NCBI GenBank assembly: GCA_034522155.1
Contig: JAXHLP010000013.1
Location: 124,001-188,000, forward strand
Length of the DNA: 64,000 nucleotides
From: Salinilacustrithrix sp034522155
GTDB lineage: Bacteria; Actinomycetota; Acidimicrobiia; Acidimicrobiales; Salinilacustritrichaceae
Direction of reading: 5' to 3'
Part shown: in pieces, positions 26,550 to 35,561 of the stretch
How positions within the stretch are numbered: the stretch's first letter is position 1
Layout of the letters: every line of letters begins with the position of its first letter
Notes under the pieces: generated by a model
Databases searched by the model: none
Seen by the model: only the letters and a program-made list of their open reading frames with translations
Told to the model about the DNA's origin: nothing
Made by a program: the position numbers and the translations under genes

Positions 26550-26739
26550 ACGGAGCCCGAGGGCGCACCGACGTGCCGATAGCGAAGACGGCGACCGCCA
26601 CCTAACGCGCACGCATATCTCCCGGTGACATGTTCTGAATGTGCCGGTAGGCCCGAACAGCTCGACTGTCCCATGACTGCGTCCCCAAACGCGCTCAGGG
26701 TGTTGAGCTCGAACCACGCGACTGCGCCGACGGACGCTC

Positions 26740-26779
26740 GACCTCTGCTTCCCGTGCGAAGTCGTTGGGCCGCGGGATG
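26740..26779. repeat. Attachment-site-like 40-bp repeat, copy 2
   Basis: Begins GACCTCTGCTTCCC and ends GGGCCGCGGGATG; matches 15943-15982 with about four differences. Confidence 0.5.
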
Positions 26780-26852
26780 CCGACCTCTGCGTTCGTTGTC
26801 GGACGCGGACCAGTGAGGGGGAAAACCCTCGCTGACCTGCGGTTTTACCTTG

Positions 26853-26895
26853 GTCGGGTGGGGGAGATTTGAACTCCCGACCTCTGCGTCCCGAA
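26853..26895 (-). repeat. tRNA 3'-end-like fragment, copy 1 (putative attachment site)
   Basis: On the minus strand the fragment reads as a tRNA T-arm (GGGAG TTCAAAT CTCCC) followed by the acceptor strand CACCCGAC. No matching 5' half exists upstream, so it is not a working tRNA. The identical 43 bp lie at 61753-61795, 34.9 kb away. Such fragments are typical of integration sites of islands and phages. Confidence 0.6.
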
Positions 26896-26991
26896 TGCGA
26901 ATTTCACGAACCTTGACGGACGCCGGCGGACGTTTGCGCACGTCAGAGCGGGTGGACCGGACAACCCCGAACCGCCGTGAACCACCTCGGT

Positions 26992-27011
26992 TGTGCCCAT
27001 GGTGTGCCCAC
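26992..27011. repeat. GTGGGCAC/TGGGCACA motif, copy 2 of 3
   Basis: TGTGCCCATGGTGTGCCCAC; see 11726 and 61674. It lies about 100 bp from the tRNA-like fragment. Confidence 0.6.
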
Positions 27012-27052
27012 GGCAAGCGGCCACTAGGCGTATAGTTGGGCGTATACCACGG

Positions 27053-27292
27053 ATGCAGGTGTACCTTCCCGACGACCTCTACCGGGCCGTCAAGGAGCGC
27101 GAGCTCCCCGCCTCCGAGCTCCTCCAAGAAGCAGTCGCCGCCGAGCTCCGCCGAGTCGAGCTCAACGAACAAGCCGACGCCTACCTCGACGAGCTCATCG
27201 CAGACGTCGGCGAGCCATCCGCCCGAGAACAAACCCGGGCCGACGCGATCGCCCGACGCATCCGCGACCGCGCTTCCCGAGACGCCGGCTGA
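27053..27292 (+). CDS. VapB-like antitoxin
   Basis: 79 residues, starting MQVYLPDDLYRAVKERELPA, a ribbon-helix-helix-type start, then a helical acidic/basic tail (AREQTRADAIARRIRDRA). ATG 27053 fits the fold. Just upstream, GGCGTATA occurs twice (27027-27048) over the probable -10 region and could be the operator. The PIN gene begins 4 bp after the stop. Confidence 0.85.
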   Translation: MQVYLPDDLYRAVKERELPASELLQEAVAAELRRVELNEQADAYLDELIADVGEPSAREQTRADAIARRIRDRASRDAG

Positions 27293-27296
27293 ACAC

Positions 27297-27677
27297 ATGC
27301 TGGTCCTCGACTCCGGTGGTCTCCGCCGCCTCGCCTCGCGCACCCGACGCACCGCCGCCCTCATCGAAGCCTTCCGAAACCACGGCCTCTGGCCACCAGT
27401 CGTTCCCACCGTCGTCATCGCCGAATCGACCACCGGCACGGCCCGAACCGACACCAACATCAACCAGCTGCTCAAGGCCTGCGAGGTCTACCCCACCGTG
27501 CCCGAGCGCACCGCTCGACGAGGAGGCCGGCTCCGAGCCGCCGCCCGACGAGGCTCATCCGTCGACGCGCTCGTCATCGCCCTCGCCGAACCCGGCTCGA
27601 CAGTTCTGACCACCGACCCCGACGACCTCCACGCACTCGCCGCACACGCCGACGACGTGACCATCGAGACCGTATAG
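27297..27677 (+). CDS. PIN-domain ribonuclease toxin (VapC-like)
   Basis: 126 residues. PIN signatures: MLVLDSGGLRRLA (first acidic residue), PTVVIAESTTG (Glu), SSVDALVIALAEPGS (Asp) and VLTTDPDDL (last Asp). It is intact, unlike the truncated PIN gene at 25162. It is coupled to the antitoxin upstream. Confidence 0.88.
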   Translation: MLVLDSGGLRRLASRTRRTAALIEAFRNHGLWPPVVPTVVIAESTTGTARTDTNINQLLKACEVYPTVPERTARRGGRLRAAARRGSSVDALVIALAEPGSTVLTTDPDDLHALAAHADDVTIETV

Positions 27678-28373
27678 ACGGCACGCGATGTCCAGCTGAA
27701 GGGTCTCGCCACGGCGCCGTGGCACCGGGGTCCGGCCAGTTCCCCGAGCACCAGCGCTGGCGGATCTCTGGTGCAAGCGGGGGCCGCCCACGTCGTTCGA
27801 CCCGTTGTTCGGTGCGGCGCCATCGCCCGAGCGTGGCCGCCGGCGCCGTGGCCATAGGGGACGTTCTACGGTGCGGCCTTCGTCCGAGACCGGGTGGCCG
27901 GAGACGCTCGTGAGCCGGCGTCTACTTGTGATTCCGCCTGACCTACCGTGCCGCTCGAGATGAAGCGTTCTCTGGTGATCCGCCGGACAACACCACCGGC
28001 TCGTGACCGTTGACACCGGGATGGTGGCGGAGCTCCCCCGGGAGCGGCCCGGCTCAGCTGGTTCTGTCACCAGGCCGCTCGTGGAGGCCATCGCTGGCGA
28101 CGTGCGGGCTCGCGGTGATGGTCGGGGGCGAGGTGGGGTCGTTGTCGTGGACGGTCTGGACGACTCGCTCGACGATGGTCGGCGCGCTGTCCGTTCGATC
28201 CGTCAGAAGTTGCGTTCGAAATCTCGGCGACGACGCCGTAGCGGTGGCGGTCGGTCGACGCCTCGGCGAGCGTCAACACGATCCGGTCCGGCAACCGGAC
28301 GTACGGCTCCTCGGACGACGATCGCGGAGGTCACAGACGATGCCTTGACGGCTGAACCGGGACGGGATGACCG
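27678..28373. other. About 700 bp without a recognisable gene
   Basis: Short frames on both strands, none with a family signature. A minus-strand stretch around 28200-28290 (VLTLAEASTDRHRYGVV) has coding-like third positions and may be a gene remnant. It lies next to the toxin module and the attachment-like repeats, consistent with an insertion scar. Confidence 0.5.
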
Positions 28374-29165
28374 TCACATGGTGTACGCGAGGTTCCTGGC
28401 CATGCGCTCGCCCCACCTGGCGTCCCCCGACCAGGTGATCCGTCCCCCGTCGATGCGTGCCTCGGGGTCGATTCGTCCGGCGGCGAGGAGGATGAAGGTC
28501 TCGAGATCCGCGGTGAGCTCGGCGTCGGGGTCCTCCACGGAGTCGACCGCTCGGGCCTTGCCGTCGACGACCACGGCGATGTCGCGCTCGACCTCGCCGG
28601 TCACGTGCACCACGGCGGACATCCCGTCGGGCAAGCCGACCTTCTTGCCCATGATGTAGCCGATGGCGCCGCCGACCTCGTCGAGCGCCATCTCGGTCGC
28701 GACCGTGGCCGCGTCGACGGTGCGTCCCAGCGGGATGGCGATGTCGTGGGCGTGGACCCAGAGGTCGAAGACCCGGATGCGCAGGAAGTCGCCGTAGGTC
28801 TTCACCCCGGTCGGGGTGATCGACGGCGCCTCGGCGGCGTCGGCGTCCAGCGATCGCAGGTGCGCCAGCCGGGACGAGGTCACCTCGGCGACCTCGGCTG
28901 CCACCCCCGCGGGGTCGAGGTCGGCGATCGAGGCGGCGAACTCGCCCATCTTCCCGAACGGCGGCGGCAACTCGGTCGACGGTTCCCAGCCGTCGAGGAC
29001 GGCCTCGACGCCGATGGCGTGGCCGAGCACGCCGCGGACGTCCCAGTCGGGGCAGAGCGACTGGGTGGCGAGGTCGTCGGCGGTGAAGCCCTCGCACCAG
29101 TCGGTGTAGGTGGCGTAGAGCGTCTCATGCGCCGACACGAAATCGGCGGTGGTGTGGGTGGTCAT
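28374..29165 (-). CDS. Maleylpyruvate-isomerase-family mycothiol-dependent enzyme (MDMPI/DinB fold)
   Basis: 263 residues. The N-terminal DinB-like helical bundle has the metal His pattern (LGHAIGVEAVLDGWE near residue 48, VHAHDIAIPLG near 138). The C-terminal SCP2-like half covers about residues 170-263 (VVVDGKARAVDSVEDPDAE, TWSGDARWGERMARNL). Such enzymes use mycothiol in isomerisation or detoxification. It is the last gene of a three-gene operon, overlapping the DsbA-like gene by ATGA. Confidence 0.9.
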   Translation of the reverse strand: MTTHTTADFVSAHETLYATYTDWCEGFTADDLATQSLCPDWDVRGVLGHAIGVEAVLDGWEPSTELPPPFGKMGEFAASIADLDPAGVAAEVAEVTSSRLAHLRSLDADAAEAPSITPTGVKTYGDFLRIRVFDLWVHAHDIAIPLGRTVDAATVATEMALDEVGGAIGYIMGKKVGLPDGMSAVVHVTGEVERDIAVVVDGKARAVDSVEDPDAELTADLETFILLAAGRIDPEARIDGGRITWSGDARWGERMARNLAYTM

Positions 29166-29839
29166 CGGGCGGGCTTCTCCCTGCTCTCCCAGTCACGGGC
29201 TTCGAGGTACGGACGGAACACCTCGCCGATGTGGATCATGTCCGCATCGGACTTCGGCGTCTTGAGCTCGTAGAGGTCCGGCACCTTGCTGTACGCCACG
29301 GTCAGGTCCCACAGGTCGAGGGCGTCCTGGCCGGTGGGGGCGGGGGCGACGACCGGGCCGTAGACGTGGCGGTCGTCGTCGAACACGAGCGTCGGCACAC
29401 CGAACCCGCCGCGGCGGACGATGGCGTCGTGGTCGGCGTGGACCTCGTCGTGGGTGGTGGGATCGTCGATCGCCTTGCGCACGACACCTGGATCGACGCC
29501 GAGCTGCTCGCAGATCTCCTCGGCCACCTCGGGGCGGTGCGGCTTGCGCGCCTCCTCGTGCAGGGCCCGGCCCGCGGCCTGGTAGAAGCGATCGCAGTCG
29601 TCCATCGACGACCGGCGCAGCATGGCGGCGACCCGCATCATCCCCCAGCCGTAGGACCACTCCCGCTCCCAGGGGTGCTTCTTGTCTTCCTCGCGGTTGA
29701 TCTCCTCGAGCGAGAAGAACCGCCACTCGATGTCGAGCGGCACGGTCTCGCGCACCTCGCGGATCCATTTGGAGGTCTGGTACGCCCACGGGCACATGAC
29801 ATCGAAGTGGAAGCCCAGACGGATCGGTTGGTCGTTCAC
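29162..29839 (-). CDS. DsbA-family oxidoreductase / 2-hydroxychromene-2-carboxylate isomerase-like
   Basis: 225 residues from GTG 29839. Thioredoxin-fold start LGFHFDVMCPWAYQTSKWI (CPWA in place of a CxxC), central helical insertion, and FGVPTLVFDDDRHVYGPV near the cis-Pro. The single active Cys suggests a glutathione/mycothiol-type isomerase or transferase rather than a disulfide oxidase. It sits between the saccharopine-dehydrogenase-like and MDMPI genes with overlaps at both ends, suggesting one thiol-linked degradation pathway. Confidence 0.9.
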   Translation of the reverse strand: MNDQPIRLGFHFDVMCPWAYQTSKWIREVRETVPLDIEWRFFSLEEINREEDKKHPWEREWSYGWGMMRVAAMLRRSSMDDCDRFYQAAGRALHEEARKPHRPEVAEEICEQLGVDPGVVRKAIDDPTTHDEVHADHDAIVRRGGFGVPTLVFDDDRHVYGPVVAPAPTGQDALDLWDLTVAYSKVPDLYELKTPKSDADMIHIGEVFRPYLEARDWESREKPAR

Positions 29840-30981
29840 GCGCCCTCCCGGACCTGGATTCGGACGCCGGCGTGCTCGCGGAGCGCGTCGATGAGCTCGT
29901 CGCCCATCGCGACGACCGGCGTGGTGCAGCCACCGGGGCCGCTGGTTTCGAGCAGGCACAGGGCGGTTTCACCGATGATCTTCGAGGTGGAGCCGTAGCC
30001 GGGGTCGAGATCGGCGGCGACCTCGACCTCGACGACGTGCCCGTCGTCGTCCTCGCCCCGGAACACGATGTCGTAGTGCCCGGCCTCGCGCTCGTCGCGA
30101 GACGGCCCCTCGCCGGGTTGCAGTCCGGGGTCCGCTCCCATGTCGCCCGACTCGCCAGACGGGTCGGGGCCGAGCAGGATCATCTCGTCGTAGACGAAGT
30201 CGGTGCCGTAGCGGTGGTCGAGCAGGAAGTTCGACCGGTGAACGACCTTGGTGTTGATCGCCGCCATCATGAACGGCCCCGACCAACCCCCGAAGTCGGG
30301 CTCCTCGATGCGTTCCTGGCCGCTCGGCTGGTCCGGGCCCTGGAAGTCGCCGGCGAGGGAGAACGGGTCGACCAGCGCGGTGAAGACCGACGGATCCTCC
30401 TTGGCGGCCCGCATCGTCGCCCGCATGGTGGCCATGGTCCCGCCCGATCCCGAGCCGCGCAGCGACCGGACGCGCATCCGCACCCGGGGCATCGGACGGC
30501 CGTGCCGTTCGATCGCCGTCTCCTGCAGCAGGAACACACCGAGGTCGGACGGCACCGAGTCGAACCCGCCGGCGAACACGATCCGGGCGCCGGACCCGAC
30601 CGCTGTGTCGTGGTGGGCCTCGATCATGTCCTTCATCCACGGCGTCTCGCCGGCGAGGTCGACGTAGTCGGTGCCGTGGGTCGCGCAGGCGGCGACCACG
30701 CCGGAGCCGTACCACTGGTACGGACCGGCGGTGGTGCACAGCACCCGCGTGTCCGCTGCCATGGCGTCGAGCGACGCCTGATCGTCGCTGTCGGCGACGA
30801 CGATGCTCACGTCGTCGCCCAAGCCCAGCTCCGCGTGCACCGCCTCGAGCTTCGAGCGGTTCCGCCCCGCGATGGCCCAACGGCAGTCCGGGCCTCGGTC
30901 GCGCAGGTGCTCGCACACCAGGCGACCCGTGAAGCCGGTGGCGCCGAACACCACCACGTCGTGCCTTCGCTCTCCTGACAT
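29836..30981 (-). CDS. Saccharopine dehydrogenase-like NAD(P)-binding oxidoreductase
   Basis: 381 residues. The Rossmann start is DVVVFGATGFTGRLVCEHL with the GxTGxxG loop. YVDLAGETPWMKDMI and IVFAGGFDSVPSDLGVFLLQ are hallmarks of the family that includes trans-acting enoyl reductases of actinobacteria. First gene of the operon. The AT-rich divergent promoter region at about 30985-31050 serves this gene and the F420 monooxygenase. The substrate is unknown; an acyl or lipid-like compound is plausible from the neighbours. Confidence 0.9.
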   Translation of the reverse strand: MSGERRHDVVVFGATGFTGRLVCEHLRDRGPDCRWAIAGRNRSKLEAVHAELGLGDDVSIVVADSDDQASLDAMAADTRVLCTTAGPYQWYGSGVVAACATHGTDYVDLAGETPWMKDMIEAHHDTAVGSGARIVFAGGFDSVPSDLGVFLLQETAIERHGRPMPRVRMRVRSLRGSGSGGTMATMRATMRAAKEDPSVFTALVDPFSLAGDFQGPDQPSGQERIEEPDFGGWSGPFMMAAINTKVVHRSNFLLDHRYGTDFVYDEMILLGPDPSGESGDMGADPGLQPGEGPSRDEREAGHYDIVFRGEDDDGHVVEVEVAADLDPGYGSTSKIIGETALCLLETSGPGGCTTPVVAMGDELIDALREHAGVRIQVREGA

Positions 30982-30998
30982 GACCCCTCCGTCATGAA

Positions 30999-31026
30999 TT
31001 GAAACAACTGCTTCTCATACTAGCAT
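30999..31026 (+). promoter_or_regulatory. Candidate sigma-70-type promoter for the 31057 gene
   Basis: TTGAAA at 30999-31004 and TAGCAT at 31021-31026, 16 bp apart, in an unusually AT-rich patch between divergent genes. Confidence 0.4.
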
Positions 31027-31056
31027 TATCCTCCCGTCAGCAGTACGGTCGACGAC

Positions 31057-31989
31057 ATGAGGCATCGACCATTCCGCTTCGCCGTACAGCAGCACCAGAG
31101 CGCCGACGGTCCGACGTTCATCGAGACCGCGAGACGAATCGAGTCGCTCGGCTACGACATGCTCCACGTGATGGACCACTTCGGCGATCAGCTGGGACCG
31201 CTGACGGCGATGACGGCAGCCGCCGTGGCCACCGAGCAGCTCCGAGTCGGTTCGCTGGTGCTCGACAACGACTACCGCCACCCGCTCGTCCTGGCGAAGG
31301 AGCTCGCCACCATCGACTTGGTGAGCGACGGTCGCCTCGAGGTCGGCCTCGGCGCCGGGTGGATGAACTCGGACTACCAGGAGTCGGGCATCCCCCAGGA
31401 CCGCGCCGGCATCCGCATCGACCGGCTCGAGGAGGCGCTGGTCGTCTTCAAGGGACTGTGGTCGGACGAGCCGGTCACTTTCGCGGGCGACCACTACCGG
31501 ATCAGTGCCCACCGCGGCACGCCGAAGCCGGTGCAGCGACCGCATCCACCGATCCTGATCGGGGGCGGTGCCCCGCGCATGTTGGCGATTGCCGCCCGCG
31601 AGGCCGACATCGTCGGCATCAACCCGAGCCTGAAGGCCGGCGTGATGGCCGCCGGCGCGCAGGACGCGTCGGCGGAATCGGTCGACCGCAAGATCGAACT
31701 GGTGCGCGAGGCCGCCGGCGATCGCTTCGACCAGCTCGAGCTCCACGTCATGTCGTTCGCCGTGTCGGTCACGAGCAAGCGCGCCGACCGGACCGAGCAG
31801 ATCGCCCAACTCCTCTCCCTCGATCCCGAGGACCTCGCGGACTCGCCCTACGTGTTGATCGGCAGCGCCGAAGAGATCGCCGACGACCTCCGTCGCTATC
31901 GCGAGCGATGGGGCATCTCCTATTACACCGTCATGGGCGACGTTGCCGAGCGCTTCGGCGCCGTCGTGGCCGAGCTCGCCGGCCGATGA
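31057..31989 (+). CDS. F420-dependent LLM-class oxidoreductase (luciferase-like)
   Basis: 310 residues, TIM-barrel luciferase family. Start FRFAVQQHQSADGPTFIETA, then GYDMLHVMDHF, GRLEVGLGAGWMNSDY and PPILIGGGAPRMLAIAARE. The closest subgroup has TIGR03621-like features (a short F420 LLM enzyme), by memory of the pattern. It probably transfers hydride to or from a ketone, alkene or similar substrate using F420. Divergent from the thiol-enzyme operon. Confidence 0.92.
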   Translation: MRHRPFRFAVQQHQSADGPTFIETARRIESLGYDMLHVMDHFGDQLGPLTAMTAAAVATEQLRVGSLVLDNDYRHPLVLAKELATIDLVSDGRLEVGLGAGWMNSDYQESGIPQDRAGIRIDRLEEALVVFKGLWSDEPVTFAGDHYRISAHRGTPKPVQRPHPPILIGGGAPRMLAIAAREADIVGINPSLKAGVMAAGAQDASAESVDRKIELVREAAGDRFDQLELHVMSFAVSVTSKRADRTEQIAQLLSLDPEDLADSPYVLIGSAEEIADDLRRYRERWGISYYTVMGDVAERFGAVVAELAGR

Positions 31990-32011
31990 CGCCACACGGC
32001 GTCGAGATGGA

Positions 32012-33061
32012 TCAGTCGGCTCCGAGCCGTCCGGCCCACTCGGTGACCTGACCGAGTACGTCCAACCGTCTGTCCTCGTCGAGGCCGAGCGGGTGCACCA
32101 TCAACATGTCGATCCCGACCTCGGCGTAGCGGGCCAAGCGCCGCTCGACGGCGGCGGCATCGCCGAGCACGGCGGTCTTCATCACCATGTCATCGGGCAC
32201 GGCGGCGATCGCTTCCTCGCGCCGGCGGTCGAGCCAGAGGTTGCGCACCTCCTCGCAAGCGCCTTCGAACCCGGCTCGGGCGTAGGCGTCGTTGTAGAAG
32301 TTCATCGTCGGTGACCCCATCGCCGACAGCTGGAAGGCGAGCTGCATCTTCAGCGCAGGAAAGTACGCCTCGGGGTCGTCGGTGATGGCGACGCTGGTGT
32401 CGACGCAGAGGGTGAGGTCCTCGAGGGAGCGCCCGGCCTTCTCCGCGCCGGCGCGGAGGTACTCGAGGTGCGCTTCGGGAGCGTCGGGTGTGAACGAGGT
32501 CCCGAGCCAGCCGTCGGCGATCTCTCCGGTCATGCGCAGCGAGTACGGCGCGAGCGTCGCCAGGAAGATGGGCACGCGGACGGGAGGCTGGGCGATGCGG
32601 AGGGGCTTGCCTCGCCCACCGGGGCGAGGCAGGGTCAAGACCTCGCCATCGTGGACGATCTTCTCGCCGGCGCACGCCTTGCGAATGATCTCCACGGTCT
32701 CGCGCAGGCGCGTGGCAGGGCGGTCGAACACCTGCCCGTGCAGACCCTCGACGACCTGCGGCCCCGAGGCGCCGAGCCCGAGGAGGAACCGCCCATTGGT
32801 GATCGTGTCCATCGCCATCGCGGTCATGGCGGTCGCCGCCGGCGTGCGGGCGGCCAGCTGCATGATCCCTGTCCCGAGCCGGAGCGACTCGGTCCGCGCC
32901 GCGAGGAACGCCAGTGGGGAAACGGCATCCATCCCCCACGCCTCGGCGCTCCAGGCCGCGTCGACACCGAGTTTCTCGGCCTCGACCGCCAGGCGCAACA
33001 TCGCCTCGAACTGATCACGACCCCCGGTCGTGGGCCCGCCCACCCGGATCGCCGTGTTCAT
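32012..33061 (-). CDS. F420-dependent LLM-class oxidoreductase
   Basis: 349 residues. Motifs: MNTAIRVGGPTTGGRDQFE, DAAWSAEAWGMDAVSPL, FLLGLGASGPQVVEGLHG and PVRVPIFLATLAPYSLRMTGE. A relative lies at 39906 with the same ASGPQV(V/I)EG signature, so the two are paralogues. The gene is convergent with the 31057 monooxygenase (22-bp gap). Substrate unknown; the abundance of such enzymes here suggests degradation of hydrophobic or polyketide-like compounds. Confidence 0.92.
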   Translation of the reverse strand: MNTAIRVGGPTTGGRDQFEAMLRLAVEAEKLGVDAAWSAEAWGMDAVSPLAFLAARTESLRLGTGIMQLAARTPAATAMTAMAMDTITNGRFLLGLGASGPQVVEGLHGQVFDRPATRLRETVEIIRKACAGEKIVHDGEVLTLPRPGGRGKPLRIAQPPVRVPIFLATLAPYSLRMTGEIADGWLGTSFTPDAPEAHLEYLRAGAEKAGRSLEDLTLCVDTSVAITDDPEAYFPALKMQLAFQLSAMGSPTMNFYNDAYARAGFEGACEEVRNLWLDRRREEAIAAVPDDMVMKTAVLGDAAAVERRLARYAEVGIDMLMVHPLGLDEDRRLDVLGQVTEWAGRLGAD

Positions 33062-33227
33062 CGCCCACTCCTTCCTTCATCGTTGCCGCCGACCTTCACG
33101 CTCGACATCGCCTGCGCGTCCGAACGGATCGGCGATGAGCGCAACGCTCAGATCTTTGGCGATATCCGGATCTGCCACATCGATGCCGACGAACTCGCAC
33201 GTCGGCGTTGGCCGTGCGCGGCTCGGG

Positions 33228-33992
33228 TTACGCGTTGGCCTGGCCAAAGAGCTGCCTCAACAGCTGAGTCTCCAGGTTCAGCCCATCCTCGAGGGGGCCT
33301 TGGAGCCCTTCGACGACCGCCCTTTTTGTCGCAAACACGCTAGGGGCCTGGTGCCGAGCGATCGCGCTGCACCACTCGACCGCGGCGTCGACGAACCCGT
33401 CGGTCGGCAGCACTGCGTTGAGGAGGCCGATGCGGTGGGCTTCGGCAGCGTCGACGATCCGTCCGGTCAAGCACAGCTCGGCTCCGATCCCGGCACCGAC
33501 GAGCCGGGGAAGCCGCTGGGTTCCGCCGCCGGCGGGAAGGATGCCGACCGCCACTTCGGGCTGGCCCATGTGGGCGCGCTCCGATCCAACCCGCAAAGTG
33601 CAGGAGAGCGCGATCTCGTTGCCGCCGCCCCAAGCCTGGCCGTCGATCGCTGCGACCGTCGGTTGGGGCATCGTCTCGAGAAGATGCTGTGCCTCCCGCC
33701 AGGCTCGTGGGTCTCCTTCGACCGGCTCGCCAGCGGCGATCTTGCCCAGGTCGTCGAGGTCGGCATGGGCGACGAAGTAGCCGTCGATCCCTCCGGTCAA
33801 CATGACCACCTTGACGCCGTCGTCATCGGCGAGGGTGCGGAGCTGCGGCACGAGTTCGGTCATTGCGGCGAACGACATCCAGTTCGACGGCGGTCGGGTG
33901 AACGTCAACACGGCGACCCCGTCGTGATCGGTTCGCTGCCAGCAGGATTCGGCCGTGAGACCCTCGGAGCTATCGGCGTCGGGCATCGTCAT
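33228..33992 (-). CDS. Enoyl-CoA hydratase/isomerase family protein
   Basis: 254 residues, crotonase fold. Oxyanion-hole strands: VVMLTGGIDGYFVAHADLDDL and VAAIDGQAWGGGNEIALSC. MGQPEVAVGILPAGGGTQRLPRL follows with an acidic residue at the hydratase position. The C-terminal helix region is complete. Divergent from the HxlR regulator at 34294, with inverted repeats between, so it may be the regulated gene. Confidence 0.92.
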   Translation of the reverse strand: MTMPDADSSEGLTAESCWQRTDHDGVAVLTFTRPPSNWMSFAAMTELVPQLRTLADDDGVKVVMLTGGIDGYFVAHADLDDLGKIAAGEPVEGDPRAWREAQHLLETMPQPTVAAIDGQAWGGGNEIALSCTLRVGSERAHMGQPEVAVGILPAGGGTQRLPRLVGAGIGAELCLTGRIVDAAEAHRIGLLNAVLPTDGFVDAAVEWCSAIARHQAPSVFATKRAVVEGLQGPLEDGLNLETQLLRQLFGQANA

Positions 33993-34041
33993 GGAGTTCC
34001 TCCCGTGTGGTTGCGTGGCTCAGCTCGCGAGTCACCCAAGT

Positions 34042-34090
34042 TCCGTTAATGAACGGACTGTAGGTCAGTGCGTCTCGTCATGCAACTGAC
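34042..34090. promoter_or_regulatory. Two inverted repeats in the crotonase/HxlR divergent region
   Basis: TCCGTT-AATG-AACGGA at 34042-34057 (perfect, 4-bp spacer), then GTCAGT (34064-34069) and ACTGAC (34085-34090). Position and symmetry suit binding of the dimeric HxlR regulator; not proven. Confidence 0.4.
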
Positions 34091-34293
34091 TGGTCCAGCC
34101 GGTTCTTTTGACGTCTCGAGTGCGATCGGTGCGGGGCAACTGGGAGCCGGAGCGGTGTCGGTGGTCGCCTCGGCCTGCCGATCGACCAGCCCCCAGCACC
34201 CGACCAGACTCGCCAACCGGGTACGATGGGTCTTGTCATGAGACGATCGAGTCATGGACCGCACACGAGGGCCGCACGCGAGGGGGCCCTGCC

Positions 34294-34797
34294 GTGAAGC
34301 GGAGCAGCGTCGACCACCTGAACTGTTCGATTGCCCGCAGCGTCGAGATACTCGGCGAATGGTGGACGCTGGTGATCGTCCGCGACCTGTTCTTCGGGGT
34401 CCGGCGATTCGATGACCTCGTCGCGGATCTCAGGATCTCTCGAGGGGTGCTCACCGACCGGCTCTCCACCCTCCTCGACCACGGCGTCGTGAAGCGACAC
34501 CGATACCAGCAACGACCGGATCGATTCGAGTACCGGCTGACGGCCAAGGGACGCGATCTCTTCCCGGTCCTCGTCGCCCTGATGCACTGGGGCGACACGT
34601 GGCTCTCCGCCCAAGCCGGGGGACCACCAGTCGTCGTCACCCACACCGAGTGCGGGCACGACATCGCCGGTCCGCTCCTGTGCCCCGGTTGCCGACAACC
34701 GGTCGGCCCCGACGACGTCACCGCCTCCGCAGGCCCAGGGGCCAAGCATGGCGCCCCCAGCCAAGCGCCGGAACCCGTCCATGACGTGATCCGATGA
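34294..34797 (+). CDS. HxlR-family winged-helix regulator with C-terminal zinc-ribbon-like tail
   Basis: 167 residues from GTG 34294, with AGGGGG about 8 nt upstream. HxlR domain: NCSIARSVEILGEWWTLVIVRDL, FDDLVADLRISRGVLTDRL, FEYRLTAKGRDLFPVL. The tail has His/Cys ligands (THTECGHDIAGPLLCPGCRQP) that look like a small metal-binding knuckle, as in other actinobacterial HxlR proteins. Likely controls the divergent crotonase and itself. Confidence 0.92.
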   Translation: MKRSSVDHLNCSIARSVEILGEWWTLVIVRDLFFGVRRFDDLVADLRISRGVLTDRLSTLLDHGVVKRHRYQQRPDRFEYRLTAKGRDLFPVLVALMHWGDTWLSAQAGGPPVVVTHTECGHDIAGPLLCPGCRQPVGPDDVTASAGPGAKHGAPSQAPEPVHDVIR

Positions 34798-34888
34798 ACT
34801 GAGGTTCGAGGAGAACTGGGATCCCGACCAGTCGCTCTCCGCCGATCCTGAGCGTGGCGACGCCCGGGCGTCTCCACGACGGCCACGG

Positions 34889-35560
34889 CTACAGCTTCGC
34901 GACGTCGGCCCGAGCGATCTCGATCGACTGCTCGCGGGTCATGAGCTTGTTCGCCGAGTACGCCGATCCGGGGAGCGCCGCTAGCTCGGCGGCGACGGTC
35001 ATCGCCCGCTCGACCGCTCCGCCTTCGGGCACGACCTCGTCGAGGAAGCCGGCCTCGAGGGCCCCGTCGGGGTCGTAGACCCGGGCCTGGACGATCGACT
35101 GGATCCAGAGCTGCTTGGACAGACGGTGCGACAGCGGCTCGAGCGCCCACGGGGTGAGGGTCATGCCCATCTTCGTCTCGGTCATGCCGATCTTGAAGTC
35201 GCCCCGGTCGCCGATGCGGGTGTCGCACGCGCACAGCCAGATGGCGCCGATCGTGAAGGCGTGCCCCGTGCACGCGGCCACCAACGGCTTGGGGAACGAC
35301 CACAGCCGCACCGCCAGCTCACCGCCACCCTTGGCCACCGCACGAATGGCGTCCAGGTCGCCGCTGGTCATGATCGACAGGTCGAACCCGGCGCAGAACG
35401 AACCGGGCCGACCCGCCAGCACGACGGCCCCGGCGTTCGCCTCGGCGTCGTCGAGCGCAACGTTCAGGTCGGCCTCCGCCTCCGGGGTGATGGCGTTCTT
35501 CTTCCCGTCGTCCATCGTGATGAGGGCGACGTCGCCACGGAACTCGGTGGTGACCTCCAT
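34889..35560 (-). CDS. Enoyl-CoA hydratase/crotonase family protein
   Basis: 223 residues, short crotonase. Motifs: MDDGKKNAITPEAEADLN, VVLAGRPGSFCAGFDLS and ACTGHAFTIGAIWLCACDTRI. The start codon lies one base after the stop of the selenoprotein gene (TGA-C-ATG), so the two are translationally coupled. That makes this crotonase the most likely functional partner of selenoprotein 1. Confidence 0.93.
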   Translation of the reverse strand: MEVTTEFRGDVALITMDDGKKNAITPEAEADLNVALDDAEANAGAVVLAGRPGSFCAGFDLSIMTSGDLDAIRAVAKGGGELAVRLWSFPKPLVAACTGHAFTIGAIWLCACDTRIGDRGDFKIGMTETKMGMTLTPWALEPLSHRLSKQLWIQSIVQARVYDPDGALEAGFLDEVVPEGGAVERAMTVAAELAALPGSAYSANKLMTREQSIEIARADVAKL

Positions 35561-35561
35561 G

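Noticed and set aside
26853..26895. Intact tRNA gene
   Set aside because: Only the T-arm and 3' acceptor strand are present; no D-arm or anticodon arm precedes them.
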